Part shown: one piece after another, positions 1 through 9,500 of the stretch
How positions within the stretch are numbered: the first letter of the stretch is position 1
Layout of the letters: each line of letters begins with the position of its first letter
Origin: Lewinellaceae bacterium
Lineage (GTDB): Bacteria > Bacteroidota > Bacteroidia > Chitinophagales > Saprospiraceae
DNA length: 64,000 nucleotides
Assembly (NCBI GenBank): GCA_020636445.1
Contig: JACJXV010000020.1
Location: 4,853-68,852 of the forward strand
Direction of reading: 5' to 3'
Program-made: the position numbers and the translations under genes
Notes under the pieces: model-generated
What the model saw: only the letters and a program-made list of their open reading frames with translations
What the model was told of the DNA's origin: nothing
Databases searched by the model: none

Positions 1-867
1 ATAGAAAAAACGTCCATGGCAGCGGCGCACCAGAAAATCTGTTTTCCCCGCACCAGTAGGAGCCGTTACTAATGTATGTGGTCGGGGATCTTCAACAGCA
101 ATTTGCGAAAGAGGGTAGAGATGTGCTTTTTCACCATTAGCACGGTTGTGAAACGCTTGGAAAGAAGGAGGAGCAAATAACCCCTTGGCTTTATTATTAG
201 TATTGTGTTGATAAGCGCTTCCAAAATGATCCGCAGCCATTAGCAGTCCGCGTAGTGGCGACCATCCATCTCCGAGGGTCCGGCAATACTCCAAAGCGAA
301 ATAGAAAGCATCAATTGCTATAGTTTTGCTAATCTGTTGAGGGAGTACTCCAAAGTGCTTAGCAACCTCGATAGCGGCTGGTGCCCATACCTCCCAATGT
401 GAAAAATGAGTTTCAATAATCTCTTCCAAATCCAATTCCCTAATGAGATCTAATAAACCCCGCCCTGATTTGTCCTTTATGATCGACTTATGGTGAGCAA
501 CTATCATCTCCACCAGTTCAGGCCATTCATTTTTTGGAAAAAGTGGTAAGAAACCAAGTGAAGAAAATTCATGACGATGGATAGGTGTCTTTTCCGCTTC
601 GCGAAGGGCTATTTGTTTGCGGATTATATCAGCACCGGCCAGTTGAGATAACCAATATTCTCTTTTGGACATGTTGTTAAAGATGAGCATAGCTTGGAAA
701 GTAGGATGTCCTTTCCCTAAATCATGGAGGATTGCCCCATGCCCCGCCAATACAGGGTCAATTTGCCATGAAGGTGCAAACTTTTCAATAGCTTGAAAAA
801 CATGCAAAGTGTGTTCTTCAAGCCAAAGTAGCCCTTTGTCTTCACTTTTAGCCAAGAGCCTCTTCAT
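1..867 (-). CDS. cas3: Cas3 HD nuclease/helicase, C-terminally cut by window edge
   Basis: The visible 289 residues run from the ATG at 867 to the window edge. An HD phosphohydrolase domain is seen: HDLGKGHP with H48/D49, HRHEF near residue 97, AHH further on and AADHFGS later. The helicase Walker A TAPTGAGKT follows at about residues 268-276. An HD nuclease domain followed by a superfamily 2 helicase is the layout of type I Cas3, which nicks and degrades target DNA after recruitment by Cascade. The start overlaps the cas5 stop as ATGA, so the two are probably translationally coupled. The rest of the helicase lies outside the window. The frame is open throughout. Confidence 0.9.
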   Translation of the reverse strand, partial: MKRLLAKSEDKGLLWLEEHTLHVFQAIEKFAPSWQIDPVLAGHGAILHDLGKGHPTFQAMLIFNNMSKREYWLSQLAGADIIRKQIALREAEKTPIHRHEFSSLGFLPLFPKNEWPELVEMIVAHHKSIIKDKSGRGLLDLIRELDLEEIIETHFSHWEVWAPAAIEVAKHFGVLPQQISKTIAIDAFYFALEYCRTLGDGWSPLRGLLMAADHFGSAYQHNTNNKAKGLFAPPSFQAFHNRANGEKAHLYPLSQIAVEDPRPHTLVTAPTGAGKTDFLVRRCHGRFFY

Positions 868-1430
868 ATGCTGAATTGTTGGGGTTGTCCATAAACTTTC
901 AAAACACCATAGCTGGGTTCTGCATTTTGGTACCTATTATACCCAACTAGAAATGCGCCTGGCTGCTCTTTTCCGAAGAGTAGTTCAAAGCCAGGGACTT
1001 CAGAAAAGCCAGCCTCATCTAACATATAATGCCGCACAGGAAAGACGATATCTTCATTTCTACACAAACAAAGATGTTGCTGATAGGCTTCTGAAGCATC
1101 TTCGGCAGAAGAAAAAGCAAGAGTTAAAACAGGGTTTAGGAGTACATTTCGCACAATTATGCCTGTTTTACGTTCTGCTTTTTTAAGATTTTTCTCTCCT
1201 TTGAGACTTATAATGTTATAGTCAGCACCTTGTATGACTTCTTGTTGTCGAGACAACCCTTGATAATCAATACGATGTCTTAAAATATTTTTAACACCTA
1301 GCTTTTGTCTCATACCTTCAATAATGCTAGGCGTCAAAAATTGCTGGCTAAATGTCTCACCATCCCGAACTGCGGTCCATGGTTTAATGAAACCGAAGGG
1401 CCCTGAGTATTCTACTATATGATACAGCAT
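864..1430 (-). CDS. cas5: Cas5 family Cascade subunit
   Basis: 188 residues from the ATG at 1430. The open frame continues further upstream, but that part only re-reads the end of cas6 in another frame. The N-terminus (SGPFGFIKPW near residues 9-18), then TPSIIEGMRQKLG and a Y-N segment, resembles the Cas5 RAMP fold that binds the crRNA 5' handle. The gene lies 13 bp after cas6 and overlaps cas3 by ATGA. Its position between cas6 and cas3 supports the call more strongly than any single motif. The subtype cannot be fixed from this gene alone; no Cas5c-type processing residues were identified. Confidence 0.75.
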   Translation of the reverse strand: MLYHIVEYSGPFGFIKPWTAVRDGETFSQQFLTPSIIEGMRQKLGVKNILRHRIDYQGLSRQQEVIQGADYNIISLKGEKNLKKAERKTGIIVRNVLLNPVLTLAFSSAEDASEAYQQHLCLCRNEDIVFPVRHYMLDEAGFSEVPGFELLFGKEQPGAFLVGYNRYQNAEPSYGVLKVYGQPQQFSI

Positions 1431-1443
1431 AAGAATTTTGTTT

Positions 1444-2103
1444 TTACCGCAACGCTCCAAATCCAATCCCGGTACTATTTCCCACGCCAACTTCCCAGGC
1501 GAAGGCAACAACTTCCGGGGCACCTTCGACGATTACGGGGCACAGTGTGCCTTTGATATCGATATTCTTGTAACGCGTCTTTTTGATCCTGGGGGTAGGG
1601 TAGTCCGGATCAAAACGCACCGAAACATCAGTAGGTAAATGCGACCTGGAGAGTTTTTTCTGCATAATTTCCGTCAGGTACTGATTCGCTTCGGGGTCTG
1701 TTGGGTAATAAAATTGCTGGTGTGCCCCTTCGGCACGCTTGCGCTTGATCAGGATGGGGCTTTGGGCTATGAAGCGCTGCTTTCCTCCGAAGGTGGGGGT
1801 TCGTTGAATGGTTACTTCCCGGACGGACATCCCCCAACGTATCTGGTGCCCGTTGAAGACCCCCTGGATCAGGTCAGCCAGCAGGTCTGGGTTTTGTGCA
1901 CTAATCCAAAACGTACTGCCATTAGGGAAGTCCAGTCCCTCGCGGAGGCGTTGGCCATGTTCTAACCACGACAGAGAATAAAGCGAAATATCGTCGTGCA
2001 ATTCATTAGGTCCTAGCCACCGGTGAAAGGCACCTACCAGCGATTCCTGATAATTAAACGGAACGATTTCCGTATTAGGTGTTAGATGAAGATAAATGCG
2101 CAT
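1444..2103 (-). CDS. cas6: Cas6 CRISPR RNA endoribonuclease
   Basis: 219 residues. I chose the ATG at 2103 (MRIYLHL) because the upstream extension starts at a weaker codon and is not Cas6-like. The C-terminus carries the glycine-rich RAMP loop GVGNSTGIGFG, the hallmark of Cas6, which cuts pre-crRNA within each repeat. The N-terminal half has the usual beta strand followed by a helix containing FHRWLG; His31-type residues there could be catalytic, but I cannot assign them. The ORF ends 13 bp before cas5. A TAnnTTTG box sits 26-33 bp upstream of the start. Confidence 0.85.
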   Translation of the reverse strand: MRIYLHLTPNTEIVPFNYQESLVGAFHRWLGPNELHDDISLYSLSWLEHGQRLREGLDFPNGSTFWISAQNPDLLADLIQGVFNGHQIRWGMSVREVTIQRTPTFGGKQRFIAQSPILIKRKRAEGAHQQFYYPTDPEANQYLTEIMQKKLSRSHLPTDVSVRFDPDYPTPRIKKTRYKNIDIKGTLCPVIVEGAPEVVAFAWEVGVGNSTGIGFGALR

Positions 2104-2128
2104 AATGGTTCTTGTTAGCGATATACAA

Positions 2129-2136
2129 CAAAGGTA
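2129..2136 (-). promoter_or_regulatory. Candidate -7 box of the cas6 promoter
   Basis: On the minus strand the sequence reads TACCTTTG, an exact match to the Bacteroidota -7 consensus TAnnTTTG. It lies 26 bp before the cas6 ATG, within the 155-bp gap after the WYL gene. I do not see a good TTTG at the expected -33 distance, so this is a partial match. It suggests that the cas genes can be transcribed separately from the WYL gene. Confidence 0.45.
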
Positions 2137-2258
2137 AAGGCAACCCTGGGGAGTATTTCTCCGTACCACCCCTGGTGTTCCTGATTTTTTTGTTTTTTCC
2201 CCGAAATAACGAACGGGGTGTCAGCTTTTGCGCAGATGATTCGTGGAGCTCAGCCGGC

Positions 2259-3185
2259 TCATAAAGGTCCTGAGTCTGATAAATCCTGAATAAGTTTGGT
2301 TGCTTCCGCTCTTACTTTATCACGTAGTGTTTTTGGGCTAATGATCCGCACATGCCCGGCATTACCCAAGATAAACCCGAGGAGCCCAAAAAAATGGTTA
2401 TTTACCTGGCACTGAAAATCGAAGGTATTCGATTCGGCACCAGCTTCAATGTAGGCCTTCGCCTGCGGATAACGCTCAATGAGGTCGTTGTAGGCATACA
2501 CGTCTAATTCAAGATGGATCATGACCGGCTCAGGTGCGACAATCCGAAAAACATCGGTTTGGTATTTGCGATGGTGAGCTTGAAACGCCCACGGGGTTTC
2601 AGTAAGGCGCACCCGCTCCATTCGTGAAAGCAAAAAATGGCGAATCTCGTTGTGGTCCAGGTCATACGCCTGGAGGGTGTCCAATTCCGGATTTATATCA
2701 AAAGGTTCTACCTGTCGATCGCGGGTTTGGTTGCTGTTGGTACTCCGATATGCTTCCAGTACGACTTGTACCTGGTTCTTCCGGGCCTGTTCAAGCCGGT
2801 CGATAATTTCCAGTTTGGGCTGGCGTAAGGCGCGCAATCCCAGGCGCTGAAAGTCGTAAAGACTTTCGAGTTTATTGGACAGATAAAGGGCCTCGCGTCC
2901 GGGTAGATACCGCTGCAATAAGTTACCAATTCGCGATCGCTCATCTTCCGTTAGCGGTAGCAAGTGTTTTAATTCGGCAAAGGCGCGGTTCGGAATAACC
3001 GCGCAGCGATAGAGTGGGGGCCCTTCCTGCTCGAATTGCAGTCCTGCCGCACGCAGCAGGTCAATATCGTCGGAAATGGAATCTTTGTGTACGCCAAAAT
3101 GGGCAGCCAGATCCTGGCGGGTAAACCGGTAGGGGTGGTTAAGCAGGCGTACGAGCAAACAGATTATGCGTTCTCTGGCGGACAT
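2259..3185 (-). CDS. HTH-WYL domain transcriptional regulator
   Basis: 308 residues from the ATG at 3185 (MSARERI). The longer open frame would need a TTG start at 3215. The N-terminal 60 residues form a winged HTH (RFTRQDLAAHFGVHKDSISDDIDLLRAAG). The middle and C-terminal parts look like a WYL ligand-binding region, including DTLQAYDLDHNEIRHFLLSR, followed by a WYL C-terminal extension. WYL proteins often sit beside CRISPR-Cas and other defence operons and sense nucleic acid or nucleotide ligands. This gene is upstream of and co-oriented with cas6, so it is the likely regulator of the operon. The palindrome at 3284-3303, about 100 bp upstream, is a candidate operator. Confidence 0.85.
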   Translation of the reverse strand: MSARERIICLLVRLLNHPYRFTRQDLAAHFGVHKDSISDDIDLLRAAGLQFEQEGPPLYRCAVIPNRAFAELKHLLPLTEDERSRIGNLLQRYLPGREALYLSNKLESLYDFQRLGLRALRQPKLEIIDRLEQARKNQVQVVLEAYRSTNSNQTRDRQVEPFDINPELDTLQAYDLDHNEIRHFLLSRMERVRLTETPWAFQAHHRKYQTDVFRIVAPEPVMIHLELDVYAYNDLIERYPQAKAYIEAGAESNTFDFQCQVNNHFFGLLGFILGNAGHVRIISPKTLRDKVRAEATKLIQDLSDSGPL

Positions 3186-3283
3186 CGTAAACTTGGGTTC
3201 AGTATCTATATGCAACCCTGCACTGCAGGCTATATTACACGGTTTAAGTTACGATTTTTTTAGCGTAAGGTTTCGGTACGAAG

Positions 3284-3303
3284 AGACAATTCATGAATTG
3301 TCT
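3284..3303. promoter_or_regulatory. Perfect 20-bp palindrome upstream of the WYL gene
   Basis: The half-site AGACAATTCA is followed at once by its exact reverse complement. It lies 99-118 bp upstream of the WYL start codon. A perfect 20-bp dyad suits a homodimeric HTH regulator, and autoregulation by the WYL protein is the simplest reading, but binding is inference only. Confidence 0.5.
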
Positions 3304-3549
3304 TTACTTACCATCACCCCACCTGCCGCCCATGCCCACGCCCCAAGGCGTAGTAGGCAAGGTCTTGTTCCAACCAGGGTAGGAGAGGGGCTCTTTTTTT
3401 TTCAGAATCAGATCAGCGGAGTGTATACCACTCAGTAAAGCTTTACCGCACGCGCATCACAAACAGGAAGAATTTGTGCACTGATGATATTTGCAGCAAA
3501 AAAGGGCAACACAGCAACGAGGGGGGTGTCCGGGAATTTCGTTTTCTAT

Positions 3550-3598
3550 TACTTAACATAATATAAATTATAGGAAAATAGGAATAGAAAACTTGTCA
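3550..3598 (+). repeat. AT-rich imperfect direct repeat, copy A
   Basis: Starts with TACTTAACATAAT and ends with AAAACTTGTCA. The same two blocks, in the same order and orientation, recur at 3896-3935 with a shorter, different spacer. The second copy runs into the last codons of ybbR. The similarity outside the two blocks is weak. Confidence 0.4.
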
Positions 3599-3895
3599 CT
3601 GCGTTTTGTGCTGTTTACGCTGAACTGCAATGAATACAGATCCTACATGAATACTGCATTCAACTCAATTTAATACGGTTCTCTTATATTCTGCGCAATC
3701 TATAGCTGAGCTGCTGCTAATAAGGATTAACTAAGGATTAGCGCACGGGCTGTAAAAATCCATCCTGCATAGTCTGTGACAATAATTATTCCTCGACTAT
3801 GTAGATTGCATAGATGAGTATTAATTGGTTGAGATACGTTCGGCATCAGACATTACAGCTTTACCCTATTCCTTACAGAGAGCGTCTTTTTACTC

Positions 3896-3935
3896 TACTT
3901 AACATAATTAAGTAATAATCGGAAAAAACTTGTCA
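3896..3935 (+). repeat. AT-rich imperfect direct repeat, copy B
   Basis: Shares TACTTAACATAAT and AAAACTTGTCA with copy A about 346 bp to the left. It overlaps the ybbR stop codon by three bases. The pair could be a partial duplication of the ybbR downstream sequence, made when the DNA between them was inserted. Confidence 0.4.
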
Positions 3936-4901
3936 TTCCTTTTGTACCAGGAAATACTCGGCTGAAGGAGGCGTAAAATTCACCTGGCGAACAAACGAAG
4001 GTGCATGGTCCAGGGTGATAGGAACGGTGGTTTTTTGTCCCTGGGTAAGCTTGGGGTCCAGGTCTACCGTGAGGGCAAAGTCTTCTGGTTTGAGATCATT
4101 GTACCGACTAAGGCCTACCAGGCAGGTTACGCGAATGCGGCGCGGATAGATCTGGAAAGAATCCGGAGCGTTGCGCACCTGGATAGGAACAAAGAGGCTC
4201 TTCTCGGTAAATTGCTCAACGCCAATATAAACCTTTACTGACTTCGGACTGATCGTCATAGCACCCGGTGGCGTTTGTAAATTAATTTGGGTTTCCAGAT
4301 TTTCGGATAGATTACTCAGCACTAGGGAATCTGTCGACCAGCTTTTTAGCGTATCAATGGCGCTGGCCGGACCAGTTACCCAAACGCTGTCGGGGGAGGC
4401 TCCTACCCTACCCTGTAGCTGATAGCCCGGTGCGAACCTGAGCTTTCTGGGAATTTTAAGGGGAACCTTGCGCTGGTGTTTTGTTTCCAGCTGAACCAGC
4501 AAGGCCTCATAGTTTACTTCTTCTACTGAAATCGATTCCGTATACAACCGCTTGGAAATCGCTGATTTAAGCTGGTTAGCATTGAGGTTAAGAGCAGCCG
4601 TTTTTCGTAAATCATAGGTTAAGACAATTTGCGGATTGGCAAAGTAATCCAGTAGCAAATCCCAACCGGTCCCCTTGATTTCTGCAATAATATCCGCAGG
4701 TGGTGGCTTCAAAAATGCCTTGTCGGCAGGCATCAAACAAGTTATAGTTACACTTTTTTGCGTACTATATGATTGTGACAATTTCACAAGCACCCAGAAG
4801 ACCAGGGCAATCCCAAAGCAAGCAAGGAGTATTGCCCGGTCTTCTCCGAGTAAACGGACTAAAAAATCGCGTCTGCGATTAGCTCTTCGTCCCTGCACCA
4901 T
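3933..4901 (-). CDS. YbbR/CdaR-like membrane-anchored protein
   Basis: 322 residues. A basic N-terminus is followed by one membrane segment at about residues 22-42 (AILLACFGIALVFWVLVKL), then an extracytoplasmic region with repeated beta-rich YbbR-like modules, for example QLQGRVGASPDSVWVTGP near residue 158. In Bacillus the YbbR-domain protein CdaR modulates a c-di-AMP cyclase; the function in Bacteroidota is not established. The start overlaps the yajC stop by 23 bp. The DUF1573 - yajC - ybbR order is a familiar Bacteroidota block, usually followed by coaE, which is not present here. Confidence 0.75.
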   Translation of the reverse strand: MVQGRRANRRRDFLVRLLGEDRAILLACFGIALVFWVLVKLSQSYSTQKSVTITCLMPADKAFLKPPPADIIAEIKGTGWDLLLDYFANPQIVLTYDLRKTAALNLNANQLKSAISKRLYTESISVEEVNYEALLVQLETKHQRKVPLKIPRKLRFAPGYQLQGRVGASPDSVWVTGPASAIDTLKSWSTDSLVLSNLSENLETQINLQTPPGAMTISPKSVKVYIGVEQFTEKSLFVPIQVRNAPDSFQIYPRRIRVTCLVGLSRYNDLKPEDFALTVDLDPKLTQGQKTTVPITLDHAPSFVRQVNFTPPSAEYFLVQKE

Positions 4902-5208
4902 AAAAGCTGTCAGTCAGCTCTTTAGAAATAGCATTACGGGTAATGCGCAAATATACCTTGGAGGCGACTTCCAGGGTAATAATGTTGTCTTCAATTTTGG
5001 TAATCTTGCCCAGAATCCCACTGGCAGTAATAACTTCCTGCCCTTTCTCAAGACCATCCAGGAATCCTTTTTGTTCCCGCTGGCGCTTGGCCTGCGGGCG
5101 AAGGATGAGTAGCCAGAAAACGAGAAACATGGCCGCAATAAATGCAAAATTAATCAGCTGGGCCTGGCCAGTGCCTCCCGCTTGTAGTAAGAAGGTTTCG
5201 TGCAACAT
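4879..5208 (-). CDS. yajC: YajC preprotein translocase subunit
   Basis: 109 residues. There is a short N-terminus, one membrane segment (LINFAFIAAMFLVFWLLIL, about residues 19-37) and then RPQAKRQREQ, followed by the compact cytoplasmic domain (LEKGQEVITASGILGKI). This is the standard YajC pattern. YajC associates with SecDF at the inner membrane. The gene sits 35 bp after the DUF1573 lipoprotein and overlaps ybbR, so the three are likely cotranscribed. Confidence 0.95.
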   Translation of the reverse strand: MLHETFLLQAGGTGQAQLINFAFIAAMFLVFWLLILRPQAKRQREQKGFLDGLEKGQEVITASGILGKITKIEDNIITLEVASKVYLRITRNAISKELTDSFYGAGTKS

Positions 5209-5243
5209 AAAAGTTGGTTTAAAAAATAATTGATGCCTGTTGC

Positions 5244-5777
5244 TTAACCATTCTCGTCATTTGGATTCGGCGTTACAAAGCCACGCATATAAATCCGCGT
5301 TTCGGAAGGGTAAGTATTGGCTGTGATCGTTATCGGTTTGCTTTGTTGATTTTCTTTGTGTAAGGTATCAAATTCAACGACAATCTCGCTGCTTTCACCA
5401 GGTAGAATCGGTTCCTTTGGCCAATCTGCTACCGTACACCCGCAGGTTGAAGTTGCTGAGCTAATGACCAGGGGAACATTCCCGGTGTTGGTGAAGGCAA
5501 AGACATGTTTTATGATTTCACCTTCATCCACCGTGCCAAAATCATAAAGGGTCTCGGTAAATACAATCCGGGCTAGCTGAGAAGTATCTATGCCCTTGGC
5601 GCTTATAGGATTTCTAATGATGGAAGAATTGCGGAGCAACTCCTGATCGGTGATTTCCTCAACACTTCTTTCCGGTCCCGTTGCGCTTCCTGCAGATTGT
5701 TGACAGGATATCAGTCCAACCCCTAATAACCCCAGGATTATGACTGCAGCACTAACATCACGATTCTTTTTTGCCAT
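5244..5777 (-). CDS. DUF1573 domain lipoprotein
   Basis: 177 residues from the ATG at 5777 (MAKKNRD); the extension to 5831 lacks signal-peptide character. A lipoprotein signal peptide ends in LISC. The mature part has the DUF1573 Ig-like fold with the core F-TETLYDFGTVDEGEIIKHVFAFTNTG and the cysteine pair in STCGCTVADWPKEPI. DUF1573 proteins are exported, often next to yajC in Bacteroidota, and their role is unknown. The -7-like TACTTTTA on the minus strand upstream may be the operon promoter. Confidence 0.85.
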   Translation of the reverse strand: MAKKNRDVSAAVIILGLLGVGLISCQQSAGSATGPERSVEEITDQELLRNSSIIRNPISAKGIDTSQLARIVFTETLYDFGTVDEGEIIKHVFAFTNTGNVPLVISSATSTCGCTVADWPKEPILPGESSEIVVEFDTLHKENQQSKPITITANTYPSETRIYMRGFVTPNPNDENG

Positions 5778-5936
5778 AACAAACCTGATTTGTTGGCCGT
5801 AAAAGTAGGATATTTTGCAGTAGGCTGCCAAATTCCTTTGTTGGTAATTCCTGGTTTATGATCAGGTTGAGAAAAATACGTATACTGGCAGCCGAATGTG
5901 TGGGTCCGGATTTTTGCTTAATTCTGTCATACAGCT

Positions 5937-6470
5937 ATGCTACCAGGAAACGAACGTATTTATCTCCTTGGCTATATGGGTTCTGGTAAATCACATACCG
6001 GAAAGCGCTTGGCCAACCTGCTCACTTTTTCTTTTGTCGATCTGGATGATCTCATTGAAAAAGAGGCTGACCAGTCCATCGCCAGCTACTTTGCCGCTTT
6101 GGGGGAAGAATCCTTCCGGCAACTGGAAAGGAAGGTACTGCTCACAACAGATCAGCTCAATCGTACGATTATCGCCTGTGGAGGGGGAACCCCTTGCTTT
6201 CTGCAAAACATGGAATGGATTAATACTCATGGGTTGAGCATTTACTTAAAGACCGCTCCGGCATTATTGGCAAGCCGCTTATTACCCGGCAAAGCAAAAC
6301 GCCCCTTGATTGCCCAGATTCCTGATGAGGCATTGCCTGCATTTATCGAAGCGCAATTAGCAATACGTGAGCATTTTTACGAGCAGGCGGCTGTCATTTA
6401 TCAACAGACAGTTCATGAAGATCCTGCCAAAACCTTAGCTCAATTTTTTCCCGATCTGACCGGGCATTAA
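5937..6470 (+). CDS. aroK: Shikimate kinase
   Basis: 177 residues. Walker A is GYMGSGKS (about residues 12-19). The shikimate-binding DLDD lies at about 38-41, ACGGGTP at about 80-86, and a lid region with RPLIA near residue 120. The enzyme phosphorylates shikimate at the 3-hydroxyl in chorismate synthesis. The length is normal for AroK. It is divergent from the DUF1573 gene and 86 bp upstream of the ClpB-like gene, with which it may be cotranscribed. Confidence 0.95.
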   Translation: MLPGNERIYLLGYMGSGKSHTGKRLANLLTFSFVDLDDLIEKEADQSIASYFAALGEESFRQLERKVLLTTDQLNRTIIACGGGTPCFLQNMEWINTHGLSIYLKTAPALLASRLLPGKAKRPLIAQIPDEALPAFIEAQLAIREHFYEQAAVIYQQTVHEDPAKTLAQFFPDLTGH

Positions 6471-6556
6471 CCTGCGATCGCCCGGCTGTAGTAGAATCCT
6501 GGATTCTCCTGTAGTGAAATTCCTAAAATCCTTATTTTTAAGCAAACGATAGCTTG

Positions 6557-9500
6557 ATGGCCTACCCTATTGCTTTTCCTTTTTATGCTTTCCGCCTCCA
6601 GTTTCACCCCGGGGTTACCCTGACTATTCCTCTGGCCGACCTTGATCGTGTTCGAATGGGAACCTCTTTGCACAGGGTGGCTAAAGAATATGAGTCAACT
6701 TTACAAGAAGCCATCTTGGGGAGCAATGGTTACCTGCCTTTAGCCGAATTGATGCGCAATGGCGAGTTTCGGCGCGGACAATTGCATATTCCTTTTTCTG
6801 GCGCTGCGGATTTACTCCCCTCCTATTCGTTATCATTTACCTATTACAGCTACACCTTGGCCAGCAAGGGCATGATGGGAGTGATCCCGGAATTGGGCTT
6901 AGAGGCTTATGGTGAAACCGAAGAAGAGGTCCAACACCACCTCGAATTATCCGTTCGCACCGAATTCGCCCGTTCAGAGCGGCTCCTGAACATCCGTAAG
7001 ATCCTTTCGGCAATCTGGTTTCGCAGCGTGGAACTGGTTCAGCAGGAAATTCTACTGGAAGTCCCTGATCCAGGGGAAACGCTGCCGGGAAAAGGGGACC
7101 ATGAAGATAATCTGCTTAACCAGGCAGCAAACCTCCTTCAGATTACCCAACAGGAATGTTTTGGACGGGAAAAGGAATTGCAACAACTGCGCAACTACAT
7201 CCAGGGGCGGTTTAGCAATAATATTCTGGTGGTGGGCCCCTCCGGAGTGGGAAAAACAGCCTTAATCTGGGAAATAGCCCGTCGGCTTGAGCAATGGGGC
7301 ATTACTCGTCAAATTTGGGAAACTTCCGCGTCTCTCCTGATTAAAGAGCTCATGCAGGAAGGTGCCTGGGAGAATCAAATCCCGGAATTATGCAAAATCC
7401 TCAAGCAACAGCATGCCTTTCTTTACGTTCGTAATCTCTTTGATCTTTTCGAAGTTGGCAAGTATGAAGGCAACGAGAATAGTGTAGCCGACTACCTGCA
7501 ACCCTATCTTCAGCGGGGAGATATCGCCATGATTAGTGAGTGTACCGATGAGCAATTGGCCTTAATTGAACTGAACCGCCCAGGATATGCTGCTCTTTTC
7601 CACATAATCCGTCTTCAAGAACCCAAGGAAGAATTAGTCGAGATTATCCGGAATAAAATTGCCGGCCTTTCTCCTGGCCAGACGCGTCAGTTTTCCCCGG
7701 AAGCAGTTCCGGATACCATTCGCCTGATGCAGCGGTTTTCGCCTTACGCAGGAATGCCGGGCAAAGCGATTCGGTTTCTCGAAGCCTTGCTGCAAAGTCG
7801 CACAAATTCAACCTCCCCTATCTCTGGCCAGGAAGTTATCCGCCACTTCTGTGAAGGTAGTGGATTGCCGCTCTTCATGGTGGATTCCCAGGTGCCACTT
7901 GATTTGGCCAGCACCCGTCAGCATTTTCAGGAAGAAGTTTTTGGCCAGCCCCTCGCAGTGCAACAGGTTGTTAATACCCTTATCACGGTAAAAACGGATT
8001 TAAATCGTAAAGGAAAGCCCATTGCCTCCTTTCTGTTTGTTGGCCCAACCGGGGTAGGAAAAACGGAGTTGGCCAAAGTACTGGCCGGTTTTATGTTTGG
8101 CGATCGGAGCAAAATGCTGCGATTCGACATGAGTGAATACAGCGACCCATACTCGGTGCAACGACTAATTAGCGGTAGTGAGGGTAAGCTTACGGCCGCT
8201 GTACGGCGAAACCCGTTCTCGGTATTGTTACTGGACGAGCTGGAAAAAGCGGATTCCAGTTTTTTCGATTTATTACTCCAGGTTTTGGGTGACGGACGGC
8301 TAACGGATAGCCAGGGAAGATTAGCTGATTTCTCGAGTGCCATCATTATTATGACGTCCAATATCGGCGCCTCGGCAGTGGATCTCAACCCTATTGGTTT
8401 TGACCGAAGCGTATCCAGTCAGCATGTACAAAATCATTTTTTGCGGGCCGTTCAGCGTTTCTTTCGCCCCGAGCTAGTCAACCGTATCGATCAGATTATT
8501 CCCTTTCTCCCGCTGGGAGCGGAAACGATGAAAGCGATCGTCGACCGCGAGATCAGTCTGATCCGCCAGCGGGAGGGCGTGAAATACCGAAAATTAGCCT
8601 GGCAAATCGAACCTCAAGTGCTTCAATACCTTGCTCAAAAAGGGTTTGATCCGCAATACGGCGCCCGATATTTACAACGGGTTATCCGGGAAGAGGTATT
8701 AAGCCCACTGGCAGCCATCCTGGTGCAAGTTGACAGTGAAGATCAGGTGTCAGTGCAAACTAACCTGAATCCAGCGGGAGAAATTGCGCATGACGTCAAG
8801 GTTCAAGAGTCCAGTTTTCAGGATTTATACCAGACTTATCAAGGCCTGGAAACAGCTTCGTATGCCGCTAGCTTAAGGCGATCTGCCAGACAGTTTCAAG
8901 AAGGGTTCTTTTTTACGGAACTGCAGCAAGAATGGGAAGCATTATCCTTCCTTTACCGCACGGATCCCAATAAGCTTTTTAGTCAGTTTGGTAATCGCTA
9001 CCAACGACTTGATCAACTTATTCAACGCACAAAGACCCTCTTCGACAAAATCAACCAATTGGAAGAGGTAATAAATTTAGAGACCCTTGGTTTAAAAGCT
9101 AAGCCCCCGACAGATCATACTCAATCTCTGGCTGCTTGGAGCAAGGAATTTGAAGAACTACGGACCGACCTGTATCTGGCACAATACCCTAACCAGGATT
9201 GCCGCCTGCAGGTCATTGGCAGCCACGTTTGGATTCTCCTGATTTTATACCATGATTTAATCAGCCAAACGGCTTATCAAATGGATGGAATAACCGGAAT
9301 ATGGTTTGACCCCAACCATTATCAGCAATATACCCAGGCTCATCAGCAAGATCCAGCCTCAGAGGCTAGGCCGTACATTGAGCAGGAATACCCTACTTAT
9401 TTCGATGCGGTAACTGCTTTGCGGCAGGAATCGGAAAGCCGGCGTTGTGTTGGCGTAAGTTTCAGGATTAAAGGGGCTGCACCGGAGTTATTCTTCAAAG

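Larger units (their letters stand above)
3186..3932. other. Gene-free gap between the CRISPR-Cas operon and ybbR
   Basis: About 750 bp with no convincing coding frame on either strand. It contains a 13-bp odd palindrome at 3217-3229, the 20-bp palindrome at 3284-3303, a T-run near 3395, and two related AT-rich stretches at 3550-3598 and 3896-3935. I looked for regularly spaced 25-40 bp repeats and found none, so no CRISPR array is here. The gap probably holds the promoter of the WYL gene. It also marks the junction between the defence operon and the conserved ybbR-yajC block. Confidence 0.6.

Noticed and set aside
3186..3932. Possible CRISPR array next to the cas genes
   Set aside because: No regularly spaced repeats of 25-40 bp; only one diverged pair of short blocks.
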